DNA of 64,000 nucleotides, from positions 12,860,427 through 12,924,426 of the forward strand of contig OX442315.1 in NCBI GenBank assembly GCA_949358305.1, written 5' to 3'. The notes under the pieces are model-generated. The model had not been told where the DNA came from and ran no database searches. It saw only the letters and a list, made by a program, of their open reading frames with translations. The translations under genes and the position numbers were made by a program. This stretch comes from Strigamia acuminata. Taxonomy: Eukaryota > Arthropoda > Chilopoda > Geophilomorpha > Linotaeniidae. This document shows, in pieces, positions 10,896 through 22,200 of this stretch. Every line of letters starts with the position of its first letter. Position 1 is the first letter of the stretch.

Positions 10896-12992
10896 GGCGT
10901 TTCAAATGAAACAGCCGGACCATCTGGAGAGAATAGGGCTCCACGTGAACCTACTCCGCCTGGAGAAGAGGAATGCATTCCTGAAGGTTCTCATTTAGGC
11001 CAAGGCGGTCTATTATTTTGTCAGGATCACGGTTTGAACCCAAACCAATTTAGATCTTTGACCGAAGTATTAGATTTCGTGCACGCGCGTCGTACTACGT
11101 CGGAGCAACCTAATTCCCCAGCCAGCCAAAGATTAAATAATTTTAGTCCCACTCCTTCGACGCCTATTTCTAGATATAGAAATAAAAATGCACAACCTCC
11201 TCGTCAAGATCAGTCGAATTTGACACCAGGAGATTTTAATCGTGCTTTCCAGCAACGATTACGAGCGAATAACTTCGCTCGCAACCAACAAAGAGGATTT
11301 ACAAATCCAGAGAACTTTGAGAATACGTTCAACAGAGCGAATTTGGGTCCGCCTAATATGGCCAACCCTAATCCAAGTTTTCCAAACGGATCAAATAGTT
11401 GTCCGAATCTCGCTGGAAATTTGAACCCAAATTCAGGTGCGACAAGAGGTCCAAACCGCCGTTTTGACCCAAATTCTAGATTTGCAAACAATTCTAGTCC
11501 AGCACCTAATATGCAAAGGGGTCACCCAGTTCCTCCGAACTCGAATAACCCAAATAATCCTTCTACTGGAACTCCAGGAAATTCAAATAACTATTTGAAT
11601 CGGGGTACGCCAGGTAATTCGAACAATCGTCCGAATTTTGGTAATCAAGAAAGTTCGAACAATCGCCCGAATTTTAACAATCGAGATAATTCTAATAATC
11701 ATTCGAATTATGGGAACCAAGGTAATTCGAATAACCATTCGAATTTTGGTAACCACAGTAGACCGAATCAAGGAAGGTCGAATAATTTCAACCCTAATAG
11801 TGGTGGCTCAAGTCAAAATAACTCGAGTCAACCAAACAATGGCGGATCGTCAAATGACAATTCGCGCCCCCCCAGTAGCTTTGGAATGACGGCTGATGAC
11901 CTCGCGTCAATTGCCACAACCATGCACAAGTTGATGCAGGCAGGAAAAAGTTCCGCCTCTGTCCCTCAAACTAACTGTTTGAAACCGCCAGATATCCCTG
12001 TTTTCTCCGGAAAAGCAGAAGAAAGCGAACGCTTTCTCAATATTGTAAAAAATGTCGCTTTTCTGCGAAACATGTCACTCGATGACATGCTTGTTAAAGG
12101 CGTGGCCGGTTATTTAACCGAGCAAGCGCATGGTTGGTTTCATGAAAGGAGAGAAGATTTCATATCTTGGGAAGTATTTGAACAGGCGTTCAAAGAACGG
12201 TTTGTAGCCACTCGACAAGAGCGGACGAACCAACTAACCAAGTTGAAACAACTGGAAACAGAAAGTCTTTACGACTTTATGCACAAATATTACCAGTTAT
12301 GGATATTACAAGACAGTCTTGATGCAAAAGGGGCTGGTTGTCTTTTTATTGGGAGTGTAACTCCTGCTAACGATTTGCTTTTGCATACGCAAGGCATAGC
12401 GGATTTACCTCTGACAGAGATTTATACCGTTATAACTAAAAATAAAGGCTTGTACAGTCGTACAGCTAATGGAGCAAGGGAAAATATTTCCAATCCAGTT
12501 GTTTTCCCATCTCGGAAAACTGACACTCGTCCTCAGCCAAAGACAAATGTTAAATCTTTAACTTTGGATTCACAAGAACAACTTAATATTTGTGATGAAG
12601 AGTTACCTGAGGAATGCGAGGCCGTTTATCTAATAAATGGAGTAGTGGATCAGACCAGACGTGGTCAATTAGTTTGTTACCACTGTAAGAAACCAGGACA
12701 CATGCGTCGAGAATGTCCAGATTTAAAACCACGTGCAAATTTCAACTCTGAAGAGTTGCAAAAACGAAGTACGCCGGATTCCCCGACTGTGGATCCTACT
12801 TCTAAACGTCCTAATAACAGATGGATAACTCAAGAAGTGTTGGATGCAACACTAGATGCTAAACTTGATGCGAAATTAAATACTTTTGAAAATAAGTTAC
12901 AAACTTCGCTGACCAACTCGTTGGCAGAAATGGTCAAAACTTTGATCAAGCCCGAATCGACAGATTCAAGTGCGACTAGTTCAAAAAACTAG
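10896..12992 (+). CDS. gag: Gag polyprotein of Gypsy element B (5' cut by element A)
   Basis: The frame is open from the first base after A's LTR. It begins GVSNETAGPSGENRAP and reaches the stop at 12990-12992, about 698 residues. No in-frame ATG occurs until about 11359, so the start was most likely separated off by the insertion of A. The N-terminal 280 residues are Asn/Ser/Gly/Pro-rich low complexity with a 12-residue tandem repeat. A gag core follows (GYLTEQAHGWFHERREDFISW, near 12100), then a CCHC zinc knuckle (CYHCKKPGHMRREC, near 12675-12720). The tail LDATLDAKLDAKL looks helical. The last sense codons AAA AAC form the frameshift site into pol. Confidence 0.85.
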   Translation, partial: GVSNETAGPSGENRAPREPTPPGEEECIPEGSHLGQGGLLFCQDHGLNPNQFRSLTEVLDFVHARRTTSEQPNSPASQRLNNFSPTPSTPISRYRNKNAQPPRQDQSNLTPGDFNRAFQQRLRANNFARNQQRGFTNPENFENTFNRANLGPPNMANPNPSFPNGSNSCPNLAGNLNPNSGATRGPNRRFDPNSRFANNSSPAPNMQRGHPVPPNSNNPNNPSTGTPGNSNNYLNRGTPGNSNNRPNFGNQESSNNRPNFNNRDNSNNHSNYGNQGNSNNHSNFGNHSRPNQGRSNNFNPNSGGSSQNNSSQPNNGGSSNDNSRPPSSFGMTADDLASIATTMHKLMQAGKSSASVPQTNCLKPPDIPVFSGKAEESERFLNIVKNVAFLRNMSLDDMLVKGVAGYLTEQAHGWFHERREDFISWEVFEQAFKERFVATRQERTNQLTKLKQLETESLYDFMHKYYQLWILQDSLDAKGAGCLFIGSVTPANDLLLHTQGIADLPLTEIYTVITKNKGLYSRTANGARENISNPVVFPSRKTDTRPQPKTNVKSLTLDSQEQLNICDEELPEECEAVYLINGVVDQTRRGQLVCYHCKKPGHMRRECPDLKPRANFNSEELQKRSTPDSPTVDPTSKRPNNRWITQEVLDATLDAKLDAKLNTFENKLQTSLTNSLAEMVKTLIKPESTDSSATSSKN
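11577..11756 (+). repeat. 36-bp (12-residue) Asn-rich repeats in gag B
   Basis: Five consecutive 12-residue units of the type GNSNNRPNFGNQ are read in the gag frame. Asn makes up close to half the residues. The composition resembles prion-like, phase-separating segments; that property is inference. Confidence 0.75.
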
Positions 12993-15900
12993 ATCCGGGG
13001 GACGAAGGTTTATTCCATCCCCCAGAAGTGGCTAATGCTACGTCGGAATCTTTATTTATGGATGTAGACACAACTTGTCTTGAAGTAGCCACTAGTCATA
13101 GTGGCGGAGTAGAGGAAAATCTGCAAGAAATGACAGAACAATTAAAAAATCTGACATTGTTTCCACACAAGTGCTACACGAAGAAATTCTGTAGACTCCG
13201 TCGACTCAATCGAGTCATAGGTGGTAATAATTTGCACAATATTACTTTAGGTAATAATAAGGATGATCCTCGAATGAAGATCACAATTGGTGGGCTCACC
13301 TACAATGCGCTCATGGATACAGGAGCATCTCAATGTTACATTGGGGAACAACTCTTGTCTGAAACTCAGGCTTTGCCAGAATTTTTGCAAGAGGCCCCCA
13401 GAAATATGTTGGTTAACGCTGTAGGCGTAGCACACAAGCCTGTCGGACAAATAACTTTGTGCGTGCAATGGGCTGATGAACTTACACCAATGAATTTCAT
13501 CGTTTTGGCAAAACGAGTTTGTGGCTTGATACTTGGTCACAATTTCATGCGCAGACAGAAAATTAGTCCGCATCCACATTTACAAGAGTTCTCTTGTGCA
13601 GATAAACCCAATTGGTCCGCCCCGTATGAGTCGGAAGAAGCCAATTTTGCCCTCGCCCCGTTAAATCGAATTACTTTCGATTATTTAGGACTGTCGTCCA
13701 CTCTCAACTCAATTGAGTTAACAGACACTCCTGTGTTGACTTGGGATAAAAAATTAGTTGAGGAGAGCGACTGCACTCCAGAACAAAGACTAGCACTTCG
13801 CGAAGTGGTTAAATCGATACCGAATGTATTTCGTGATCAAGTTGGGTGCACTAACGTGACCCAACATCGAATTAAGTTCAAGGAAGGGCATTCATTGCCT
13901 AAAATGCAGTATAGAATGTATAACCCGGCCAAGAGAGCCATTATGACCAAACTAGCTGCAGAACTTGAACAGGATGGACTGATTGAAAAGGCCAAAGGGC
14001 CATTTATAAGTCATCCAGTCATCGTTGCGAAGCCTGACGGCTCGTATAGGATGTGTATTGACTACCGGTGGCTGAATGCCATCACCGAAGTCGAAGTAAT
14101 ACAAATGCCGAGTATTGACCTTTTGTTGCATAATACTGGTCCGGCAAAGTATTTTACGTCTATTGACCTTGTTAAAGGTTACTACCAAGTCGAAATGTGT
14201 AAGGAAGATCGTCCAAAAACGGCGTTTTATACGCCAAACGGCCCTTATCAATTTGTGCGAATGCCATTCGGCCTTTGCAATGCGCCTTGTACTTTCCAGC
14301 GTCTGATGGAAGGCATTTTAGGCTCAGCTTTGCAAGACTACGCGTTAGTTTATTTGGATGACGTAATTGTGTATTCAGATAATTGGGATGATCATCTCAA
14401 ACATGTTCGAGATGTTTTGGAAAGGCTTAACCAAGCCAACATGACAATAAATAAAGCGAAATCTCGTTTTGGGCGTACAGAATTAAAATTCTTGGGCCAC
14501 TGGATTAAACCCGAAGGTCTCTTCGGTGATCCCGATAAAATATCGGCGATCATGAAATTTTCCACCCCCACGTGTGCTAAAGATATTCAGCGCTTTCACG
14601 GCATGACTAACTTCTTCAGGAAGTTTGTTCCAAATCACGGAACTATTGCCGCACCATACACACGTATGATGAATGAGAAAACTCCATTTGAATGGGGAGA
14701 TGAGCAGACAGAAGCTTTTAATAAAATTAAAGAGCTACTTTGTGGTGACAATTGTCTACACAAACCTGATATGACTTTGCCATTTGTTGTCATGACTGAC
14801 GCTTCACATGAAGGCTTAGGAGCTGTCCTTTGCCAAGACGTCGATATATTCGATGAAAAGAAGCAGAAAAACATTTCTGTACCCAGACCTGTAGCTTATG
14901 CAAGCAGAGTTTTACGAGGAGCAGAGAAGCGTTATACAACGCCGGAACTCGAATGTCTCGCAGTCGTGTGGGCTATTGATCGATTTAAACCATATCTCGA
15001 ATATGGTACATTCACTTTAGAGTCAGATGCAGAAGCACTGAAATGGTTGATGCGAACGCCTGAACCATCTGGGAAATTTGGCCGATGGGCCTTAAGAATC
15101 CAATGTGGAAATTTTAAAATTGTTTTTCGAAAAGGTGCTGCTAACCAAGTTGCAGATGCACTTTCTAGAGCCCCACTAACAGAGGAAGACATTCCTCTTC
15201 GTGACCATGTGGAACCTGTTGAAATTAAACAATATTGGCCTGAGTGGGACGGAAATCCTTCTGTTTCATTAAATCGTGCCCCGGAGAAACGAGAATATTT
15301 GGCTAGTGTGCGTTCCTATTTTTCAGAAAATTCTAAAGAATGTTCTGAAGAAAAGGAGGGGGAGGAAGTACAAGAAACCTTGTACAGTGCGTTGACTGAA
15401 GTACTTAAAGAAGTCCCTCCTACAAGGAGAGAAATAATAGATGCTCAGTTACTAGATATTGAATGCAAACGCATTCGAGAATATTTATTGAATGACAAGG
15501 TTGTTGGGATACCACAATCCGAAATAAAAGAATGGAAAAACAAAGTCAAAAACTATTGTTTAGACAGAAAAGAAAAAGATGGTGATCAAATGATCATCTA
15601 TTTTAACCCTTCGTTCGAAGAGGAATTAAATGATTCGGGAAACGGCTTTAAAGCCGTTGTACCCAGTTCACTCGTAAAACGAGTACTCTTCGCTTGTCAT
15701 GGCCACCCCCTAAGCGGTCACGCTGGGATGAGTAAGACGTTGGAGAAAACACGTTTAATATATTTCTGGCCTGGTATGAGTAGAAGTGTCAGGAACTACG
15801 TCAAAAGCTGCACGCACTGTGCTCAGTACAAACCTATTCAACAGAAAAGGCACGCAGCTCCGTACACACCACACAACATGACCAATCCTTGGGAATGTAT

Positions 15901-17188
15901 TAGTATGGACTTGATGGGCCCAAAACCCGCGGGAAGGTCCCAAAACCAATATATTTTTGTCATTATTGACAATTGTACCAAATTCGTTGAAATTAAGGCT
16001 TTGACAAAAGCCACGAGCGCTAACTGCGTTCAAGAATTAAGATCTGTTACAAACAGATGGGGACACCCCAAAAAGATTGTGAGCGATAACGGAAAACAAT
16101 TTGTTTCTGATATTTACAATGAGTATTGCGATATGTACAACATTCGCCCGTCTCATACGAGCACGTATCATGCCCAGGCGAACCCGACAGAGCGAGCCAA
16201 TAGAGATATAAAGACGATGCTGGCTGTGTACACAGATGTGCACACGCAATGGCCACGATATTTAGACGAATTCGCGTTCGCGATGAGAAATAATGTCTCA
16301 GCGGCAACGGGCTCAAGCCCGATGTTACTGAACACGGGACGAATTGTAACATTACCTTTCGACCCAAGGATTATTAAACATGCCAATCCATTTGACAAAG
16401 AAAATCCAGAAAAATATGTCAGAGTACTATTGGATGTATTGCGCAGATCGCATCAAGAGATGCATCGCAGAATTCAATTGAATTTTGAACGACATAGGAA
16501 AATACACGAACAAAAGTTTGTAATTACGGAGTTCGAAGTTGGAGATTTAGTTTGGAAGCAAACTCACATTCTCTCGTGCGCAGATAAAAATATCTCCGCT
16601 GGATTTGCTGAGAAGAGAGATGGACCGTGGGAAATTACTAAAGTACTTCCTGGCGGAGCGTATAAATTACGCAAATTAGCTGATGGTTCGATTGAAAAAT
16701 CAGTGAATATTAAAGCGTTGTACCCCTATACGCCTTCGTACCCGATTGAGACTTGGAAAGTAGGACAAAAGTCCGCCTCTTACTCGCCTCAAGAAAATCC
16801 TAAATGGATGGACGAAAGTAATCAACTTCCGGATGCTGAAGAAATGGAATTAATTCCTGAAACTTCTTCAGAAATTCCAATGGAATTATCCGACTCAACT
16901 TCGGTGCAAATTGACAAATCTGCGCCCATTAAGTCTAAACATAGACATAGACAACGATTAACTGCTATAGAAAAGAAAGCGGCGTTAAAAAGAGGCGAAG
17001 TTCCAAAGAAACCGCCTCGAAAACCCCGCAAACCCCAACCGATAGTTCCACGAACTAGCACTCGTCCACGACGAGAACGAAAACCAAACCCTAAATATGC
17101 AGATGAAAATTTCGTGCGAAACATTACTGCAGTATTTAAAAAACCATACCAACAACGAGGAAAAGCCTCAAAGTTCTGTTGGAATTGA
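12980..17188 (+). CDS. pol: Pol polyprotein of Gypsy element B (PR-RT-RH-IN)
   Basis: This frame is entered by -1 frameshifting from gag; the first near-cognate start would be GTG at 13028. Domains, numbered from 12980: protease with LMDTGASQCYI near 112; RT with MCIDYRWLN and YLDD near 457; RNase H with MTDASHEGLGA and QVADALSR; integrase with an HHCC finger (CTHCAQYK) and D-D-E residues in SMDLMGPKP near 975, VSDNGKQF near 1034 and NPTERAN near 1070; then a GPY/F-like module (KRDGPWEI). The last 80 residues are very basic (KKPPRKPRKPQ), possibly a nuclear or chromatin targeting tail. It is related to pol A but clearly a different family. No stops occur inside. Confidence 0.95.
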   Translation, partial: FKKLDPGDEGLFHPPEVANATSESLFMDVDTTCLEVATSHSGGVEENLQEMTEQLKNLTLFPHKCYTKKFCRLRRLNRVIGGNNLHNITLGNNKDDPRMKITIGGLTYNALMDTGASQCYIGEQLLSETQALPEFLQEAPRNMLVNAVGVAHKPVGQITLCVQWADELTPMNFIVLAKRVCGLILGHNFMRRQKISPHPHLQEFSCADKPNWSAPYESEEANFALAPLNRITFDYLGLSSTLNSIELTDTPVLTWDKKLVEESDCTPEQRLALREVVKSIPNVFRDQVGCTNVTQHRIKFKEGHSLPKMQYRMYNPAKRAIMTKLAAELEQDGLIEKAKGPFISHPVIVAKPDGSYRMCIDYRWLNAITEVEVIQMPSIDLLLHNTGPAKYFTSIDLVKGYYQVEMCKEDRPKTAFYTPNGPYQFVRMPFGLCNAPCTFQRLMEGILGSALQDYALVYLDDVIVYSDNWDDHLKHVRDVLERLNQANMTINKAKSRFGRTELKFLGHWIKPEGLFGDPDKISAIMKFSTPTCAKDIQRFHGMTNFFRKFVPNHGTIAAPYTRMMNEKTPFEWGDEQTEAFNKIKELLCGDNCLHKPDMTLPFVVMTDASHEGLGAVLCQDVDIFDEKKQKNISVPRPVAYASRVLRGAEKRYTTPELECLAVVWAIDRFKPYLEYGTFTLESDAEALKWLMRTPEPSGKFGRWALRIQCGNFKIVFRKGAANQVADALSRAPLTEEDIPLRDHVEPVEIKQYWPEWDGNPSVSLNRAPEKREYLASVRSYFSENSKECSEEKEGEEVQETLYSALTEVLKEVPPTRREIIDAQLLDIECKRIREYLLNDKVVGIPQSEIKEWKNKVKNYCLDRKEKDGDQMIIYFNPSFEEELNDSGNGFKAVVPSSLVKRVLFACHGHPLSGHAGMSKTLEKTRLIYFWPGMSRSVRNYVKSCTHCAQYKPIQQKRHAAPYTPHNMTNPWECISMDLMGPKPAGRSQNQYIFVIIDNCTKFVEIKALTKATSANCVQELRSVTNRWGHPKKIVSDNGKQFVSDIYNEYCDMYNIRPSHTSTYHAQANPTERANRDIKTMLAVYTDVHTQWPRYLDEFAFAMRNNVSAATGSSPMLLNTGRIVTLPFDPRIIKHANPFDKENPEKYVRVLLDVLRRSHQEMHRRIQLNFERHRKIHEQKFVITEFEVGDLVWKQTHILSCADKNISAGFAEKRDGPWEITKVLPGGAYKLRKLADGSIEKSVNIKALYPYTPSYPIETWKVGQKSASYSPQENPKWMDESNQLPDAEEMELIPETSSEIPMELSDSTSVQIDKSAPIKSKHRHRQRLTAIEKKAALKRGEVPKKPPRKPRKPQPIVPRTSTRPRRERKPNPKYADENFVRNITAVFKKPYQQRGKASKFCWN
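12983..13023 (+). promoter_or_regulatory. -1 ribosomal frameshift signal, element B
   Basis: The heptamer A AAA AAC at 12983-12989 is followed at once by the gag stop TAG. A 6-bp G/C stem (12997-13002 GGGGGA with 13018-13023 TCCCCC) starts 7 nt downstream. The -1 frame is open from 12980, after a TAG at 12977-12979, and continues into pol. It is the same slippery heptamer as in element A, although the flanking sequence differs. Confidence 0.8.
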
Positions 17189-18233
17189 TAAGTTTTATTC
17201 AAAACTTGAAAACTGTAATTATTTACATGTCTGACAGGTGTAGTGATTTATAATCTCAACACCGGGGGACAAGATATTACGATATTTATTGAAATTTATA
17301 TTAAAATATGAATTTGTTGCGATGAATTAAATATTCGATAGAATATTTTAATTTTTTGGTTGTATTTACATGTATTTTAACTAAATACAGAGAATTACTT
17401 TGAAAAGTGATAATCTCGCGTAATTACGAAGATACGAGACTTACGAGGTGTGATTAAACCTCGAACCCGACAATTAATAGGGAATAAAATTCCCAGGGTT
17501 CATTGCACACAAACACTTCGTTAAACACGTGGATACAAGTGACTTCGTCCCCTCGTCTCCTCTTCATTTTTTCGACTTGAGAATTTCGACGCTAATTCAT
17601 TTAGCCAGCTTCAAACACGAAACTTCCAACAGTAAGTAGTTTCGTTATTTTTCTTTGACCAAAGAATTGAAAATTGTTCGCAACAATTGATAAATTATCG
17701 GCGTCCCGATAAAAGTTAAAAAATTCACGTGTATTATAAGCGTGAATCGGCATTAAAATCACTCTGGAAGTTTAGCTATTCAGTCGAATAGTTGGGTTAA
17801 ATATTAATAATGAATTATTAAGATTTAAGTATGTAGGCACTAATTATTTAAATCAAGTCGCGGTCGAGGCTTGCATGAATTATTTAGCGGTGAATTTTCG
17901 ATGTAAAAAATTATTAGACTAAGTGTTAATTAATTAATACGAAAGTTATCCTTGACACTCGAAAGTTGGATTAAATAGTTTAAAGAAACTAAGGGGATTT
18001 TTCTTCTGAAAAATCAACAAGTTGCGATTTTTGATGAAAATCTTTGCCGGCGAGTCCATTCTCGTGTCATAAACACAAGGGGAATGTGACTCATTAGTGT
18101 CACGTGTTAGGGGTTATAAATAACTCGAGTTGTGTATTTTCGTTGCGAACAATACGTTTTAATTCTTTGGACTCAAAGAATGACTATTTAGTGTGGAATT
18201 ATTTTTAATAAAATAATTTATTTGCGTCTGCAG
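17189..18233 (+). other. Pol-to-third-ORF spacer with predicted intron, element B
   Basis: This AT-rich stretch has no coding frame. A donor ACA|GTAAGT at 17632 and an acceptor TGCGTCTGCAG ending at 18233 define a predicted 602-nt intron whose 3' exon starts exactly at an ATG. A G-rich string ACCGGGGGAC at 17261-17270 resembles the polypurine tract before the LTR (ACCGGGGGATG at 34257) and could be a central tract. Confidence 0.45.
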
Positions 18234-18734
18234 ATGGGAAGCGGTAAACACCGTTCGAAACGGAGTCATCGACGACACCGTCATGAAAGTTCCAGCTCGT
18301 CTACCTCGTCTAGTGACGAGCAACGCCGTTCAGCGGAACGTGCATATTTGAGGGCCCAACCGATACCAACGGCACCAGCCTCCATGTATGCCCTGACGCC
18401 ACTGCAGTTAGCAACGCTAAATTGGCTGAGCGTCCATCCGGACGGACTTCCGCTCGACTTAAATGCGATGATGCAGGCCCCATCCACATCTGCACAGCCA
18501 ACCATTTACGAGTCGGCGCAAATGGCCCCGCTGGCCCAGGTGGCGTATCCGCCCGTGAACGTTATCAACGTCCCTTTGGCCCCGCATTCACCCGAATTTC
18601 GGCCGCCAACTGCAAGCGTGGCGCCCACCGTCGCCAACACGTCGAATACAACTGCACCGACTGTGGCAGGACAACCAACGTCTGCTGCGCATCTTCCTGC
18701 CGGTGCTGAGTCTTCAGCATCTGAATACGGATGG
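18234..18734 (+). CDS. Third ORF of element B, N-terminal part, broken by Copia C1
   Basis: The frame begins at an ATG immediately after a predicted splice acceptor and encodes 167 residues before the C1 LTR. It opens with a basic, Ser-rich stretch (KHRSKRSHRRHRHE, then a Ser run), followed by an Ala/Pro-rich part. The TGA that seems to end it belongs to the C1 LTR (TGATGAGG). The frame resumes after the second C1 LTR at 32509 once one copy of the GATGG duplication is discounted. It is not a known family. It occupies the env position of B yet has no membrane segment. Confidence 0.65.
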
Positions 18735-19192
18735 TGATGAGGTAAAACGGTCCTGTGGCTCTCGGAAATCAGTGGAAACGCAATTACAAAGTGCGGTTAA
18801 TTCGCAACACGCGACCGCCATCTTTATTCACCGTGAGAACATAAAACAGTGGTCTGGGTTGAGGCTGTATAATCTCAACCCCGATAACAGATCAACAAGG
18901 AGAACAAATCTATTATCACACTTACATAGATTTATTCTTTACAATAAAACATAGGCTAAAGTAATGGATAAACAATACCAAACATAACTAAAGTATCGTC
19001 GCTTAACAAGCAGACGACGGGAACGCACGTTATCAAGTCGACACAGCCAATTGCGGTACAAAACAAGCTTATAGATAAAAATCAAATCAATTGGCTGACC
19101 ATTCGTAACAATACAAGACAACGCGCTTGTTGTGCTTATTCGGAAATACACAACTGATAAACCTATCGCAAATCGTTCATCGTAAATCAACA
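18735..19192 (-). repeat. 3' LTR of Copia C1
   Basis: This 458-bp copy is almost identical to 32046-32503. On the element strand it starts TGTTGATTTACG and ends CCTCATCA. Confidence 0.92.
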
Positions 19193-19203
19193 AATCCCCC
19201 TTC
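19193..19203 (-). other. Polypurine tract of Copia C1
   Basis: On the minus strand the sequence GAAGGGGGATT abuts the 3' LTR. The same tract is present at 23095-23105 in C2. Confidence 0.7.
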
Positions 19204-19209
19204 GATGAA

Positions 19210-22200
19210 CTACTTTGCTGCTACAAAAATATGCTCGCACAATGCGTCTAGTTTTGCGCGAGACAGCCACTTGGTCATAAGATCGGCCACATTAAGGGTT
19301 CCCGGGATGTGTCTGATTCGAAAGACACCCTTTTCAAACCAGTCGCGCACGAAGTGTAGTTTAACATCTATGTGTTTGTTTGCGCGATTCTCTATGCGAT
19401 TCTTCGCATATTGGATCGCTGGCATTGAGTCGGCGTATACACACGGTATTTCCCGGTTAAACCCATCCACCATCACGTCAGCACCAAATATGCGCTCTAG
19501 CCAAATTATTTCCTTCACACCGTCTACCACCGCCAAGAATTCGCTCTCCATAATGGAAAGTGCAGTGATGGTCTGCTTATGGCAGTTCCAAGAGATCGGG
19601 ACGCCTCCCAGGTAGATGATGTGCCCACCAAAACTCCGACGTTTGTCCTGGTCTAATGCGAAGGACGCATCCGTATAAACGGTCAAGTTTTCACTTTGAC
19701 AGTTTCCAAGATTAATGGAATAATTTGGCGTATTCCCTAGGTATCGCAAGATTTGGAGCAGCATATTCACGTGTCGAGTCGAGTGAGTCTCGTTGTATTG
19801 AGACAACACTATCACCGAAAACAGAATATCGGGTCTTGTACGACTTGCGATGAAAAGCAAACTGCCGACAAGAGACCGATACGGAAAACTCGAATTGACA
19901 CGTTCCCCCGTTTGAACCTTTTGGATCATGGTGCCTGGGGTGCCAGGTACTCTAACACGATGACAAGAGTCGATCCCATATTGCTTGCACAACTTCGCAA
20001 TATAAGCGCGTTGATGAATAAAGATATTCTCCCCGTCCCTACAAAACTCTATCCCTAACAAAAGGGTGACGGGGCCCAAATTGACAATCTCAAATGATTG
20101 TTGAATCCAATCCAAAACGCACTCCTCTGCTATGTTGTCTTTTGAAAACAATACAATGTCATCGACATAGAAAATAAGTATAGCGTCAGTCCCCAAGCTA
20201 TACACGCAATTGAGACCCAAGACCGGTTCAAATCCAATTTCAATCAGCTGGTCGTGGAGTCGCTGGTACCACATACGACCAGACTGGTGAAGTCCGTAAA
20301 GAGATTTTCTCAATTCCCAACATTTGTGTTGGTTTTCAGATGTTCGATATCCCTTTGGAATATGGATATATTGCACTTCGTCGAGGTCCCCATATAAATA
20401 TGCGGCCTTGATGTCGAGGTGTACGTCACGCCAGCCCCTCAGTACCACTAAGATACAAAAGAACATCATGACTAACACAAAATTGACTACCGGGGAAAAT
20501 ACCTCGGTAAAGTCAATGCCCGGCTTTTGCTTAAAGCCCTGTGCAACAAGACGAGCACGATATCTTCTAATCGTACCCGTGTGATCTCTTTTTAACTTGT
20601 AAATCCATTTTGATCCCAATAAGGTTTTGTCTTTAACCTGGTCTTTGTCGACTTCGACATAAACCTCACGTTCTTTGAAAATGTTTATTTCGTCCTCCAT
20701 TGCGTTTTCCCAATCTGGTTTACTAACTCCCGTTACGGCCTCCTCATACGTGTCTGGCTCGACAGAGCAGCAACCAGCAAAACCAATAGTGACGTCTTTG
20801 AAATTAAACAATTCCGACCTATATTCGTATCCCTCGGTTTTGCACCAACGAACAACCTCAACACGGCTGCGGAGCTTTTCGTGCTTTGGTGTGATATACC
20901 AAACATCAACTTTCCCAGCTGTTGCCCCGCTTTGACGTACAGTCTGCCGTCTTTGCCACAAAGTCATGTCTAAAGGCAACAATTCACTAGTTGAAGCTGT
21001 ACGTTCGCCAGTGTCTTTCCCTTTTCTAGGCGGGTTGCGACGAGGGACTGTGGGCGACAATTGGGGTGATAACTGCGGACTTGCGTCCGGGTCCTCAACT
21101 TCCTCGCCTTCATCTTCGTCGTCGGGATAAATGTTGAAGAAATCCCTATTATCCCCCTTCGCCCCACCGATTTCGTCATCATTTATAACATTTAAATCCC
21201 CAATGATGTATTGCATTGCATCAACATAGTTTAAATCCTCAGGTGCCCCACCCTCAACGGGGCCTTCTTCCCCTTCTCCTTCAGGATATTCGGGTATGGG
21301 GTCGCCGTGGACACTATCTGTCTCCGAGACAGAGTCATCAAAAGAATCCTCACCCGACGAGTCTGAATCGTCAGTGAAAGGCGAGGGAGTCAGTTGGGGA
21401 TTCTGGAGATTTTCATACCAGAAATTCTGTTCTAGAATTTTAACATGCTTAGAGAGGAAAACTTGGTTTCTATTCGGATCCCAAATCCGATACCCACGAG
21501 TAGTAGAGGCGTATCCAATCAAAGCCCCCGCCCATGCTCTCTGTTGCAATTTTCCAGCTCTGGTTTGTGAAGGGACATGTACATAAGTCAATGCACCAAT
21601 GCACTTGACATGACGCAAAGACAATTTCTTGTTGAAAAACACATTATAAGGTGTCCTCCCACCCAATCCCGCATGCGGAAACCGGTTCTTTAAATAAACG
21701 ACAGAAACTGCGAGTTCTGCCCACAGGGATGGAGGAAGACTATTTTCAATCATTAAAGCTCTAATTCCACCAAGAATGGTACGGTTCGTTCTTTCAGCAA
21801 TGGAGTTCATCTCAGGGCTGTATGCGTTCGTCCGCATACACTTCAGCCCAATGCTACTGGCATATTCATCCCATTGTTTGGATACAAATTCCCCTCCATT
21901 GTCAGTTTTGATTGACTTGACTTTCCTAGAAGTCGTTCTTTCAATTTCGGTTAACCACTTCTTAAAATGGCCCAAAACTTCGCTCTTTTTCTTCATAATC
22001 ACGATCCACATTAATCGTGAGAAGTCATCGACCATGACCAAATAGTAGTACGCCCCACCTATGCTCTTAACTGGTGAAGCGCCCCACACGTCTAAATGAA
22101 CGATTTCTAAAATCCCTTTGGTCGAAATGGTCGCAATGGGGGGAAAACTGGCACGTGTGCTTTTCGCCCTCGAACAAGCATCACAACTCGACAATTCCGT

